Part shown: positions 10,900 to 21,973 of the stretch, one piece after another
Layout: each line of letters begins with the position of its first letter
Position numbering within the stretch: position 1 is the stretch's first letter
Assembly (NCBI GenBank): GCA_964019055.1
Contig: OZ025223.1
Span: 7,746,263 to 7,810,262, forward strand
Length of the DNA: 64,000 nucleotides
Source of the DNA: Anthopleura xanthogrammica
Taxonomy: Eukaryota; Cnidaria; Anthozoa; Actiniaria; Actiniidae
Direction: 5' to 3'
The notes under the pieces: model-generated
The model's database searches: none
The model's input: the letters and a program-made list of their open reading frames with translations, nothing else
Told to the model about the DNA's origin: nothing
Program-made: the position numbers and the translations under genes

Positions 10900-12239
10900 T
10901 CTAGACACAGATTAAATTTGAATTTAGTTTTTTCATATGAATGAAAACTGGCAACAAACTCTGCTCAAGTGATACAGAGTTTAGAAATAGAACTGAAGAC
11001 TGCAAGACCCCAAAGCAGTACGACTATGCCATCCTTGATTCCCTATACAAATAAAACTGCTTTTCTCGTGATCCCTGTACTCCAGTAATAAAGCATGCAG
11101 AAAGTGACATAAGCTTGAAAGAGTGTGAATAGAAGCACAAGCCTAGAGGATCTTGAGTGCTTTTGGCATATTCCTAAGTGCTTTATTACTGAATGGAGCA
11201 TGAAAAAAGCTGCTTTATCGGTTTTATTATATAGAATTAAAAAATACTTAAGATAGTACGCGCGCTCTCATTGGTCGAGAGCTGTGTTTTCATCACGCTA
11301 TGAAGGCACAGAAATGACGTAACAAGCAAGGGCAAGGTAAAAAGTATTTTTTTAAAGAAATAAAACATTTTCTCCGATGCCTTCATTGTTTTATTTCTTA
11401 AAGGAAAAATCCATTGTCGTTTTCAATGCTATTTCTTTCCAAAGTTTGCTGCACATGAGCTCTGCTCATGCAGATGGTGTCAGCAACTGGGCTCTGTTCA
11501 CTAACATAAAAGCACAGTTCTTGACCAATCAGCGTGCAAGTAATGTCCTAACTATATGATAAAATTTAAATAACAATATTCTTTAAAATATTTTCTTTCT
11601 GCTTTTTTTTCTTCTAACTCTTTAATAATTCTAGTTTACCACAATTTTATCCAATCTTATTTGATTCACGCAAAATTTGACATCTCAGGGAGGGGGTTAA
11701 GGATAAGTATACTGGATTTTTTTTATGTCATGGGTTTCCTGTCGAAAAAAAGATGGCTTCCTTCTTTCTTCTTGACCTTGTACTTCTGGTAGCTTTGTCA
11801 GTCTATTAGAGGATAATTCAGCCCCTAATAGTGAACCAAACTAAAAACCTTGAATGAAAATTTCTTTATTAATCGATAAAAATGGGCTACGCTTGACAAG
11901 TTTTGCTTCTTGAAGTCTGCTTTATATTCTTCAGTTTGGTGCACGACTCAAGGACCTAATTAAGCATCGGTATTCGCATCACTCCACGAAAGTTCTCCAA
12001 TACACCACACTATCGAATTGTTTGACAAGCTAGAACAGGTAACGAAGCGTATTTGAATAGAATAATGCTCTTATATTGTACTCTACTCGTATATTTATCT
12101 TCCTTTCGTTGTTTTATGAGTTTATACAGATTGTTTCTCGACGTCGTTTACAAATGACTGACTCGAGTCATCATCGCTTTGATCCTACAAACAGCACTAA
12201 ATACCCACTAAACAACCCAATACATCATTCCTGACTTAC
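10900..12239. other. First intron / 5' region of copy 2
   Basis: No supported gene. Positions 11,820-12,080 match 6,060-6,310 of copy 1, which shows that the duplicated block reaches well upstream of the coding exons. Confidence 0.45.
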
Positions 12240-12310
12240 CTGACGTATCAGTTGACCAGAATACAGTCTGTTTGAGCAGGAAAATCAACCAAAATGAAAA
12301 GATATTTGAA
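12240..12310 (-). promoter_or_regulatory. Non-coding first exon and donor site, copy 2
   Basis: Same block as at 6,475: minus strand CTGATACGTCAG followed by GTAAGTCAGG, 2.0 kb upstream of the WW-like exon. The 5' edge is not determined. Confidence 0.55.
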
Positions 12311-12975
12311 AGTAAATAAGAACAAAGCACGACTGTTATTTGAGAATTGAACCATTAACCTCATTCTTGTACCCAGTCCCTTCTCAGCTTTGTTAACCTG
12401 ACGGTCTCAGGCCTGTATTTCGTTCAATGATTTCTGCACATTATAATTGCTTGTAACTCAACAGATATTTACATAAATACTTTGAAACTGTACACATCTA
12501 CTTATTCACTTGTGGTCTTTCAGTTGGTGACAAAATAGTTCCCAATATCAGTGCCGGGTGGCCCCCTCCCCCCAATAACTTCGGATGTACTGTATATTGA
12601 ACACTGAAAATTTTAGGTCTGTTACTAATACATAGGGCGTTTTTGAACTAGCCTCCCCCCCCCCCCCAATATTTTTATTTGGCCTTGCTACGGCCCTGAA
12701 TATAAAGCATTTGAGTTATAGATAATAGGATAATTCTAACTCTCTTGCATAAAGGTGTCTAGACGAAGAAGAAATTTTATGTTCCAATTAAAATTAGTTT
12801 AAATATGTCGATAGCGTGAGAAAAAAGTGGAAGCCGCTGTCGAGAAAGCAGTTGCACTAATTCCCCCCAACCCTGAGATCAAAACAAAAGAATTCCCTTC
12901 TCTTGAGGATAGAAATCTATATAGGGGTCTATTTAGTACCAATAATACAACAAGCCGTTGAAATGTCTGAGTTCG

Positions 12976-13150
12976 CAAGCACGGGTGACGTAGCAGTGAG
13001 AGCGCTTCCCTCTCTCCAAGGCGACCCGAGTTCGAGCCCCGCAGGGCTCGGTGTCGTATGTGAGTAGAGTTGTTTGTTGGTTCTCTCCTGTGCTTCGAGG
13101 GTTTTTCCGGGTTCTCCGGTTTTTCCTCCCTCTTCAAAAATCAAATTCTA
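12976..13150 (+). mobile_element. tRNA-derived SINE
   Basis: A tRNA-like head starts GGGTGACGTAGCAGTGAGAG and has a B-box-like GAGTTCGAGCCCC. After it comes the family body (TTTGTTGGTTCTCTCC, CTTCGAGGGTTTTTCC, GGTTCTCCGG) and a tail ending TTCCAATTGGAATG. The same body occurs at 61,165, 56,540, 55,985, 52,770, 29,490 and, much decayed, at 28,250. Confidence 0.75.
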
Positions 13151-14032
13151 AATTCCAATTGGAATGCAGTAGAGGAAGTCAAGAGCCATTCTGTGGATTC
13201 CACTGTTAATTCTCATTTTTTATTTCATTAGTAGGTTTATTCAAAGGCTTCTTTACAGATAAACAAACGATATGTTTTTTTTCCTCCTTTCCTTTACCAT
13301 ACAATGATAAAAGTAAACAAAATGGATACATCACTACAAGATAAAACGAAGTAATCTTAGTCTGTGCTATATACAAGGGGCAAAAAATATTTACACCCTT
13401 TTTTTATTTTATGAAGGCTAGTTATATATATTATAGATTTGTATTTGACAATTATACAATAGCCAGAACTTAGTCAGTTCTGAAAAACTAAATTTATCTT
13501 TTTTGATCTAAGTTCTAATTTTAAAGCATAGGGTTAAAAGTAAAAAGAGATATAATACAATATGAATTTCATAGGCTAAACCAAATAAGTTGATTATAGC
13601 GCTATGGTATTTAAACTATTTCAAAAAAAAAGTTGGTGAAGGTTTTGCTGCATGTTTCATATTGCATGCATGCCAAGCTTGACATGTATTTGTGAATCAT
13701 ATTTAGATATATTGTCAGTACAGAAGAAAATATGCTGGAAAAACCTGCAGACAAAGTTTAGGAAAATTCTGGGTATTTCTTGGTGTTGCAGGACACCTTA
13801 GGTACGAACACAATAAAACAATAGCCAACAAAACTTAAAACGAAACAATATCCTGCAATACAAAGAACCCTAACCTTAAATAAAATACTTCCTGCAACGC
13901 CAAGAAAGACCCAAAATTTCCATAGCGTTTTGACCTTTCGCTGATTACATTAACATCGCCCATAGTTCATTTCGGGCTTGGTATGTAGCATGCAACAAAA
14001 ACCTTCGCCAACCTTGATGTATATGAACTTCA
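13151..14032. other. Intergenic DNA downstream of copy 3
   Basis: No gene is seen. The part from 13,620 on is the duplicated 3' flank also present at about 190-440. A fold-back insertion is described separately. Confidence 0.5.
13760..13922. mobile_element. Fold-back MITE inserted in the copy 3 flank
   Basis: The arms GGAAAATTCTGGGTATTTCT and, inverted, AGAAAGACCCAAAATTTCC continue for about 33 bp each. The paralogous flank of copy 1 (near 325-355) runs from ACAAAGTT to TGACCTTTCGCT without this insert. That gives a natural empty site. Confidence 0.7.
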
Positions 14033-16980
14033 CTATTCACCGATATGTGTTCTTAAATGAATATCGAGGCCTCTTTTGTATCCAAATGCTTTGTCACATT
14101 TCGAACACTTATATGGCTTTTCACCGGTATGTGTGCGTAGATGGACATCCAGATCAGATTTCTGGTAGAATGCCCTAATGCAATGCGTGCATTCGTAAGG
14201 TCTGTCACCGGTATGTGATCGCACGTGCCGATCAAGATGAGTTTTTGTAGTAAATGCACTTTCACAATGTGTACACTTGTATGGCTTTTCACCGGTATGT
14301 ATTCGTATATGACATACCAGGCGACTACTTCGTGCAAAAGCCTTATTACATGTTGAACATTTGTATGGCCTTTCACCAGTGTGTGTGCGCAAGTGATTGG
14401 TAAGATCATTTTTGTGTGTGAATGCCTTGTCACAGTACGAGCATTTATGAGGTTTGTCGCCGGAGTGGCTTCGTAAATGAGAATTAAGCACGCTTTGTTG
14501 AGCATATGCCTTGCTGCAATGTGGACACTTGAATGGTCTTTCGCCGGTATGCTTTCGAATATGACCATCTAGAATTGATTTCTGCTTGAACAATTTATCA
14601 CAATACGAACACTTGTGTATTTTTTTAGAAGAATTTCTTTTCTTCCTAACCCTTTTTTCTTTTATCTTTGTCGTTTTTGTCTTCCTTTTCTTTTTCTTGC
14701 TTTTCTCGTCACTTGATTGGCCACCTTCAACCTTGGAATCTCCATCATCTGATTGGTCATCTTCCACATGGTAATCACTATCTCTGGCATCATCTGATTC
14801 AGAACTCAAGCTGTCTTCAAGATCTTCATTTTCTGCTTGAACAGCTCGTGAATCAAAGTGCTCAGGATGACTTGATAAGCCTGCACCGTTGTTAGTGTCA
14901 GAGTCGGGAGCTTCGGCACCTAATCCCCCAAAGCCTTTACCATCTCCATCATAATTGACTTCAAGAACAAAGTCAGTAATTATGCTAGTTTGATCACCAT
15001 CAGTCACAATAACAGTGCATTTTTCTTGACTTTTCTCAGTGCTTTCAGTCTTTCTGTTTTCCATTTCTCTATCATTGTCAACATACATTGAGGTGCATTG
15101 ATTGACACAGCCGTAGTCTTCAGTCTGGGTAGCAACACTGCACACTTCATTTGGTTGTCGAGGGATTTCACCAGTACGTATTTTGAATACGGTATTCTAG
15201 ATTGATAGAAATATAGTTGTAGCATATTATATGTTCAGAACATTAGGTGCAGTACTGGCCTACATCACTACTAAAATGCCTTTTCTCCAGTTTTCATTCC
15301 TCTGTAAAACCTCACAAGCTTAATTTCATTTCGATGTTTGAGTTAGCCATGCCCTGACTTAGATCAGCCCAGAGGTTGTTTCAGGGTTCAATCTGTGAGT
15401 AAGCCATGCCCTGACTAAGATCAGCCCAGAGGTTGTTTCAGGGTTCAATCTGTGAGCTAGCCATGCCCTGACTTAGATCAGCCAAGAGGTTGTTTCAGGG
15501 TTCAATCTGTGATTTAGCCATGCCCTGACTTAGATCAGCCCAGAGGTTGTTCCAGGGTTTGATCTGTGAGTTAGCCATGCCCTGACTTAGATCAGCCCAG
15601 AGGTTGTTTCAGGGTTCGATCTGTGAGTTAGCCATGCCCTGACTTAGATCAGCCCAGAGGTTGTTTCAGGGTTCGATCTGTGAGTTAGTTGTGCCCTGAC
15701 TTAGATCAGCCCAGAGGTTGTTTCAGGGTTTGATCTGTGTGTTAGTTGTGCCCTGACTTAGATCAGCCAAGAGGTTGTTTCAGGGTTTGATCTGTGAGTT
15801 AGGCCTGCCCTGATTTAGATCAGCCAAGAGGTTGTTTCAGGGTTTGATCTGTGAGTTAGGCCTGCCCTGACTTAGATCAGCCCAGAGGTTGTTTCAGGGT
15901 TCTATCTGTGAGTTAGCCGTGCCCTGACTTAGATCAGCCCAGAGGTTGTTTCAGGGTTCGATCTGTGAGTTAGCCATGCCCTGACTTAGATCAGCCCAGA
16001 GGTTGTTACAGGGTTCGATCTGTGAGCTAGCCATGCCCTGACTTAGATCAGCCAAGAGGTTGTTTCAGGGTTCAATCTGTGATTTAGCCATGCCCTGACT
16101 TAGATCAGCCCAGAGGTTGTTCCAGGGTTTGATCTGTGAGTTAGCTATTCCCTGACTTAGATCAGCCCAGAGGTTGTTTCAGGGTTCGATCTGTGAGTTA
16201 GCCATGCCCTGACTTAGATCAGTCCAGAGGTTGTTTCAGGGTTCTATCTGTGAGTTAGCCATGCCCTGACTTAGATCAGCCCAGAGGTTGTTTCAGGGTT
16301 TGATCTGTGAGTTAACCATGCCCTGACTTAGATCAGCCCAGAGGTTGTTTCAGGGTTCTATCTGTGAGTTAGCCGTGCCCTGACTTAGATCAGCCCAGAG
16401 GTTGTTTCAGGGTTTGATCTGTGAGTTAGGCCTGCCCTGACTTAGATCAGCCCAGAGGTTGTTTCAGGGTTTTATCTGTGAGTTAGGCCTGCCCTGACTT
16501 AGATCAGCCCAGAGGTTGTTTCAGGTTTTGATCTGTGAGTTAGCCATGCCCTGACTTAGATCAGCCCAGAGATTGTTTCAGGGTTGAATAACATTTTCAA
16601 GGTCAAAGTTTGAAGTTGTCAATAACATAGTAATTTGGTATTTTTTCCTCCAGGTTCTCCAGTTTTCCTCCTACCAACTCCAAACTACAATTCAATCTGT
16701 GAGTTAGTCATGCCTTGACTTACATGTAGATCAGCCCAGAGATTGTTTCAGGGTTTGATCTGTGAATTAGCTGTGCTCTGACTTAGTTCAGCCCTGAGGT
16801 CGTTTCAGGGTTCAATAACATTTTAAGGCTGAAGGTTACACTTGTCAATAAACTTACCTCAGATTGTGAGGGGTCTTCTGGCCATCTGTGTTCTCCAGTC
16901 TTGATGTTGTAATAAAACAAAATCTCTCCTGATCTGCGTGCATAGCCAAACCAATCAGTTTCAAATTCATCAGACTCCAT
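14033..16980 (-). CDS. WW-like / C2H2 zinc-finger protein, tandem copy 3
   Basis: The coding exons are 16980-16858 (41 aa) and 15196-14033 (387 aa plus stop), phase 0, about 428 aa. Exon 1 starts [18 protein letters not shown] and carries the WW-like motif (W10, YYN 23-25, T28, W33, P37). Exon 2 opens NTVFKIRTGEIPRQPNEV, then the same invariant [16 protein letters not shown] motif as in copies 1 and 2. The middle region differs: a segment with VIVTDGDQTSIITDF, a Ser/Asp/Glu-rich stretch, and a Lys/Arg block ([15 protein letters not shown]) that looks like a nuclear localisation signal. Seven intact C2H2 fingers follow, ending HLRTHIGE. Copy 4 is its sister. The role as a nuclear DNA-binding protein is inferred from the fingers and the basic block. 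Confidence 0.85.
15335..16585. repeat. 56-bp tandem repeat array C (inverted relative to A and B)
   Basis: About 22 units, read here as CCATGCCCTGACTTAGATCA then GCCCAGAGGTTGTTTCAGGG. The family is that of arrays A and B on the opposite strand. Two more diverged units follow a SINE tail at 16,690-16,815. Confidence 0.9.
16645..16815 (+). mobile_element. SINE tail with two attached 56-bp units
   Basis: CAGGTTCTCCAGTTTTCCTC is the SINE body. It passes through CCAAACTACAATTCAATCTG directly into two diverged 56-bp units. The same segment is present in copy 4 at 23,215-23,385. Confidence 0.6.
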
Positions 16981-17344
16981 CCTTCTGCCTTATTTGGATG
17001 CCTATTATACAATATGAGAAATAAGTTATTTGAAGTTGGATAGCAAAGGATACTAGTGGATAGGAATGGCAGTGGAAGCACGTCCACAGCACTCAATTGA
17101 GTAAAAATTTTGGCGTAATGTGATTCGTTGAGTGACCAGTGATTATGAAACCATGTTTGCTGATGGAACTGTATTGATGAGGTTTGTCAAAGTTTGCCAG
17201 AGTGGAAGTCATACCAAAATGTGTTTTTCTTAATCTTAAATTTCATCCTTTCTCTGATATTCAAGCCTAAAATTATACTAAAACAATTATTCACCTCAGG
17301 CTCAGTGAATATGGTTAATATTTACCTCTGCCTTTTGTGAATAA

Positions 17345-19412
17345 TAAATGATACTTATAACTAATGGATAGCAAAGGATACTAATGGATAGCAATGCAGA
17401 GCATAGGATAGCAAAGGATACTAATGGATAGCAATGCAGAGCATAGGATAGCAAATGATACTTATAACTAATGGATAGCAAAGGATACTAATGGATAGCA
17501 ATGCAGAGCATAGGATAGCAAATGATACTTATAACTAATGGATAGCAAAGGATACTAATGGATAGCAATGCAGAGCATAGGATAGCAAAGGATACTAATG
17601 GATAGCAATACAGAGCATAGGATAGCAAAGGATACTAATGGATAGCAATGCAGAGCATAGGATAGCAAATGATACTTATAACTAATGGATAGCAAAGGAT
17701 ACTAATGGATAGCAATGCAGAGCATAGGATAGCAAAGGATACTAATGGATAGCAATACAGAGCATAGGATAGCAAAGGATACTAATGGATAGCAATGCAG
17801 AGCATAGGATAGCAAATGATACTAATGGATAGCAATGCAGAGCATAGGATAGCAAATGATACTAATGGATAGCAATGCAGAGCATAGGATAGCAAATGAT
17901 ACTAATGGATAGCAATGCAGGGCATAGGATAGCAAATGATACTAATGGATAGCAATGCAGGGCATAGGATAGCAAATGATACTAATGGATAGCAATGCAG
18001 GGCATAGGATAGCAAATGATACTAATGGATAGCAATGCAGGGCATAGGATAGCAAATGATACTAATGGATAGCAATACAGAGCATAGGATAGCAAAGGAT
18101 ACTAATGGATAGCAATGCAGGGCATAGGATAGCAAATGATACTAATGGATAGCAAAGGATACTAATGGATAGCAATACAGAGCATAGGATAGCAAATGAT
18201 ACTAATGGATAGCAATGCAGAGCATAGGATAGCAAATGATACTTATAACTAATGGATAGCAAAGGATACTAATGGATAGCAATGCAGAGCATAGGATAGC
18301 AAAGGATACTAATGGATAGCAATACAGAGCATAGGATAGCAAAGGATACTAATGGATAGCAATGCAGAGCATAGGATAGCAAATGATACTAATGGATAGC
18401 AATGCAGAGCATAGGATAGCAAATGATACTAATGGATAGCAATGCAGGGCATAGGATAGCAAATGATACTAATGGATAGCAATGCAGGGCATAGGATAGC
18501 AAATGATACTAATGGATAGCAATGCAAGGCATAGGATAGCAAATGATACTAATGGATAGCAATGCAGGGCATAGGATAGCAAATGATACTAATGGATAGC
18601 AATACAGAGCATAGGATAGCAAAGGATACTAATGGATAGCAATGCAGGGCATAGGATAGCAAATGATACTAATGGATAGCAAAGGATACTAATGGATAGC
18701 AATGCAGGGCATAGGATAGCAAATGATACTAATGGATAGCAAAGGATACTAATGGATAGCAATACAGAGCATAGGATAGCAAATGATACTAATGGATAGC
18801 AATGCAGAGCATAGGATAGCAAATGATACTAATGGATAGCAAAGGATACTAATGGATAGCAATGCAGGGCATAGGATAGCAAATGATACTAATGGATAGC
18901 AAAGGATACTAATGGATAGCAATGCAGAGCATAGGATAGCAAATGATACTAATGGATAGCAAAGGATACTAATGGATAGCAATGCAGGGCATAGGATAGC
19001 AAATGATACTAATGGATAGCAATGCAGGGCATAGGATAGCAAATAATACTAATGGATAGCAAAGGATACTAATGAATAGCAATGCAGGGCATAGGATAGC
19101 AAATGATACTAATGGATAGCAAAGGACACTAATGGATAGCAATGCAGGGCATAGGATAGCAAATGATACTAATGGATAGCAATGCAGGGCATAGGATAGC
19201 AAAGGATACTAATGGATAGCAAAGGACACTAATGGATAGCAATGCAGGGCATAGGATAGCAAAGGACACTAATGGATAGCAATGCAGGGCATAGGATAGC
19301 AAATGATACTAATGGATAGCAATACAGAGCATAGGATAGCAAATGATACTAATGGATAGCAATGCAGGGCATAGGATAGCAAATGATACTAATGGATAGC
19401 AAAGGATACTAA
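17345..19412. repeat. 20/40-bp satellite, about 2 kb
   Basis: The basic unit is 20 bp (GGATAGCAAAGGATACTAAT), alternating with a variant (GGATAGCAATGCAGGGCATA) to form a 40-bp higher-order unit, repeated about 50 times. Occasional ACTTATAACTAAT inserts appear at the start of the array. The minus strand is open in places only because of the repeat. Single units (near 17,035; 23,660; 24,020) lie upstream of the WW-like exons of copies 3 and 4. Confidence 0.95.
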
Positions 19413-19743
19413 TGGATGACAGTGACAGTGGTAAAACCAAGAATGGATGCATTTCCACCCAATCTGATCTGTGAGATTCTAGCTTACATCTACTTTATTA
19501 CTGGGTTGCCTGTGTGGCAAACCAAGTCTTAAAATGAGGGCCGTTTTTCTTTTTTGGGCGTCAGGTAAAGCACAATGCCTATTGTGACGTCACATGTCAT
19601 GATTGGTTGAGAACTTGTAACTATAGCAATAGTCTGTCCAATGAAATTGTGTTGTGTTATGTATTTGTGTACAAATATGATTGACAATTTAATAGAATTT
19701 GCCACATGATATCGAGCACAAGGTATTTATAGCTTTGTGTTTA

Positions 19744-20056
19744 GTCGCCATTAATTCATTCGTTCAAGGTTCATGAGGTATGTTGTCTGTAGGCATTTGG
19801 CCTACCATTGTCTTTAGCTTTTTTAACGGTATGCTTAAACTACTTACAAACGCACACGCCGTACATGGTAGACCCACACTAAAAGATGTTATTGAGCGAT
19901 TTTGGAACGGTTTGGTCCATGTACTCAAAGAGAGAAGTCTGAGTATCTATGAGCTATCTTTGAGAATCTATGAGCAAGCTAAGAGAATCTTAGAACTATA
20001 TAGACAAACTGGTCAAACTAGTTAATGGTCGCCATTAATTCATTCGTTCAAGGTTC
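19744..20056. repeat. 29-bp direct repeats flanking a short ORF
   Basis: GTCGCCATTAATTCATTCGT then TCAAGGTTC occurs at 19,744-19,772 and identically at 20,028-20,056. The sequence between them holds related short repeats (GAGAATCTATGAGC). Confidence 0.8.
19780..20025 (+). CDS. Hypothetical 81-aa ORF, function unknown
   Basis: An ATG-started frame of 81 codons sits between two identical 29-bp direct repeats. A TATA-like GGTATTTATAGC lies about 55 bp upstream. The product would have a hydrophobic start (MLSVGIWPTIVFSFF) and a helical, charged second half (LKDVIERFWNGLVHVL...). I recognise no domain. Internal short repeats in the DNA could open the frame by chance. It may be a real small gene, part of a repeat or an accidental ORF. 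I lean to the last. Confidence 0.2.
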   Translation: MLSVGIWPTIVFSFFNGMLKLLTNAHAVHGRPTLKDVIERFWNGLVHVLKERSLSIYELSLRIYEQAKRILELYRQTGQTS

Positions 20057-20884
20057 GATCTTTTATGAATATCTAAGAGAATCTATGAACTATCTAGCTA
20101 TGAACTTGTAGAAGTCAGACGAGCTGATAGTAATCTACAAGAAAGTGAACTGCCAAGACTCCTTGTTGAATATTTCCATTTATGAAAATACAGAAAACAA
20201 AAACTGAGGGAAAAACAAATTACCAGTTAAACACATTTTGGCTAAGAGTATTTACATTGATAAAACGTTTATTTTGCAGTGAACAGTTTCGATACTAAAA
20301 TAGATATGTTTAGTTCATCAGCTAGTCTTGAAAGGTCACGGTACTGTAGTAGGTGAAGTAGAAACCTAATACGCGTTGACGCGTCAGTAACGCAACACTA
20401 ATGTCTTACTAGAATTTTAAATGTTTTTAATAAAGGGGGACTTTGAACCCAAAAGGAACACTTTCGTGTAAAATAATAAAGGGTATAGGATTAGCGAATG
20501 GCCGAACTCTTGCACAGACAACCCAGTGAACGTCCAAGAGCGTCTAGTTATAAACTATCAAGTAACGCTTTCACATCAAGTCAGTCATGGATCGATCAAC
20601 GGATTGATTCCAAAAAGTAGGACTTTGAATGCTCTCAACACAGCAAATCGATACGACTTAACTTTATATCTATCGTGTATATACTGTTTGTGAGTTGAGA
20701 CACATTACAAGATACAAACGTACAGATAACCCATCAAAATCAAGGAGAATATCAGCTTACAAGAGAAGCTTGGTTGTGTAACCGTAACCACTACAAACAC
20801 AACCAACTCCAGTCATCATCATTTTGATCCTGCAAACAGCGCTAAATATCCACTAAGCAACCCAATACATCATTCCTGACTTAC

Positions 20885-20945
20885 CTGAAGTATCAGTTGA
20901 CCAGAAAACAGTCTGTTTGAGCAGGAAAATTCGAAAATCGACTTA
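20885..20945 (-). promoter_or_regulatory. Non-coding first exon and donor site, copy 3
   Basis: Same block as upstream of the other copies, here CTGATACTTCAG followed by GTAAGTCAGG on the minus strand. The start is undetermined. Confidence 0.5.
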
Positions 20946-21026
20946 AAAAAACAAACTCGAACTGATTCAACTCGAACAGCAAGAGGAGGGCTGGGGACTA
21001 ATACCACAGGGAACCCGTCTTCTCGT

Positions 21027-21129
21027 TACAATGGTTTCGAGTGGCATACCGTGGAATATCCCACGAGTCACTTGTAGTTTCTAGTATGATGAGTGGGATA
21101 TCCACAGTATGCCAGTCGAAGCCATTGTA
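21027..21129. mobile_element. Short fold-back MITE, about 103 bp
   Basis: Arms of about 37 bp: TACAATGGTTTCGAGTGGCA at the left and, inverted, GTATGCCAGTCGAAGCCATT at the right. They meet over a loop of under 30 bp. The block just before it (GGGGACTAATACCACAGGGA) recurs at 24,618 upstream of copy 4. Confidence 0.65.
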
Positions 21130-21973
21130 TAACCATTTTATCCCACAACATAGAAAATACAAATGCGTATATTCAACGCGCAGTGCATGATGGGAAGGAA
21201 GAGTGGAATACCGACGAATATACAACGGCTTTCCTGCTTTCTGATTGGCTATATTTTCTATGGTGTGGTACGTGATAAAATACTGTAGATCAGCTAGACA
21301 AGTTACAAAAAATCCATAACTTTTCCATAGCCTATTGGAGTCGACCCTAAGTCAATTTTCGAAAACTTCCAAGGTCCTGGAAAAATTCATTATCAATTTT
21401 CAAAACTTTCCAACACTTTCCAAAACCCGTACGAACCCAGCCCCTCGTTCCCTCTCTCATGCATAAAAAATTCAAGTTCACTATTTTTTAAAATAAATGA
21501 ATAATTGTTCGTTTGGTTTAAATTAAAGACGAACACTGTCATATAATAAAGTTTATTTTATTCACTACAAAGAGAAACTATCGGCAAATATAATAAATAT
21601 AACTAATGATAATGGTAAAAGTCGCTCAGAGTAGTGCCAACTAATCGAGCTGAGCAACTATAATATTTACAAATATTTACAGTCTTTGGCAAAATCATAA
21701 ACAAATACATACACTGACAAGTTATGAATGTATCGCTTATGATGCATGATGAAAAGCACCGAACACAAACCAGCGTTTTTGGGTCTATTTGTTACACTTT
21801 TTGCACTGCCTCTAACCTTTTTTGAAATAGCTGTTTTTGCACATGACGTCAAAGCAGCTCAATTTGAAGAACAAAACGAAAGAATTTCAATTTTCTGAGA
21901 ATTGGAAGCTATTGTTCTGTCTGCAAAACTGAGCTACATTTCGACGTCTAGCAAAAGGGTCTAAAATAATTCT

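Larger units (their letters stand above)
15197..16857 (-). other. Intron of copy 3, expanded by the 56-bp array
   Basis: This 1,661-bp phase-0 intron compares with 297 bp in copy 4. The difference is mainly array C. The part next to the WW-like exon (16,640-16,857) is almost the same in both copies. Confidence 0.75.
19413..20884. other. First-intron/5' region of copy 3 with a small plus-strand ORF
   Basis: No established gene. It contains a TATA-like stretch, a duplicated 29-bp segment and an 81-codon ORF, described separately. Positions 20,690-20,760 match 24,310-24,380 of copy 4. Confidence 0.4.

Noticed and set aside
18062..19202. Minus-strand LSYALHCYPLVSF repeat ORFs
   Set aside because: Frames of the 20/40-bp satellite; unit length and variants explain them.
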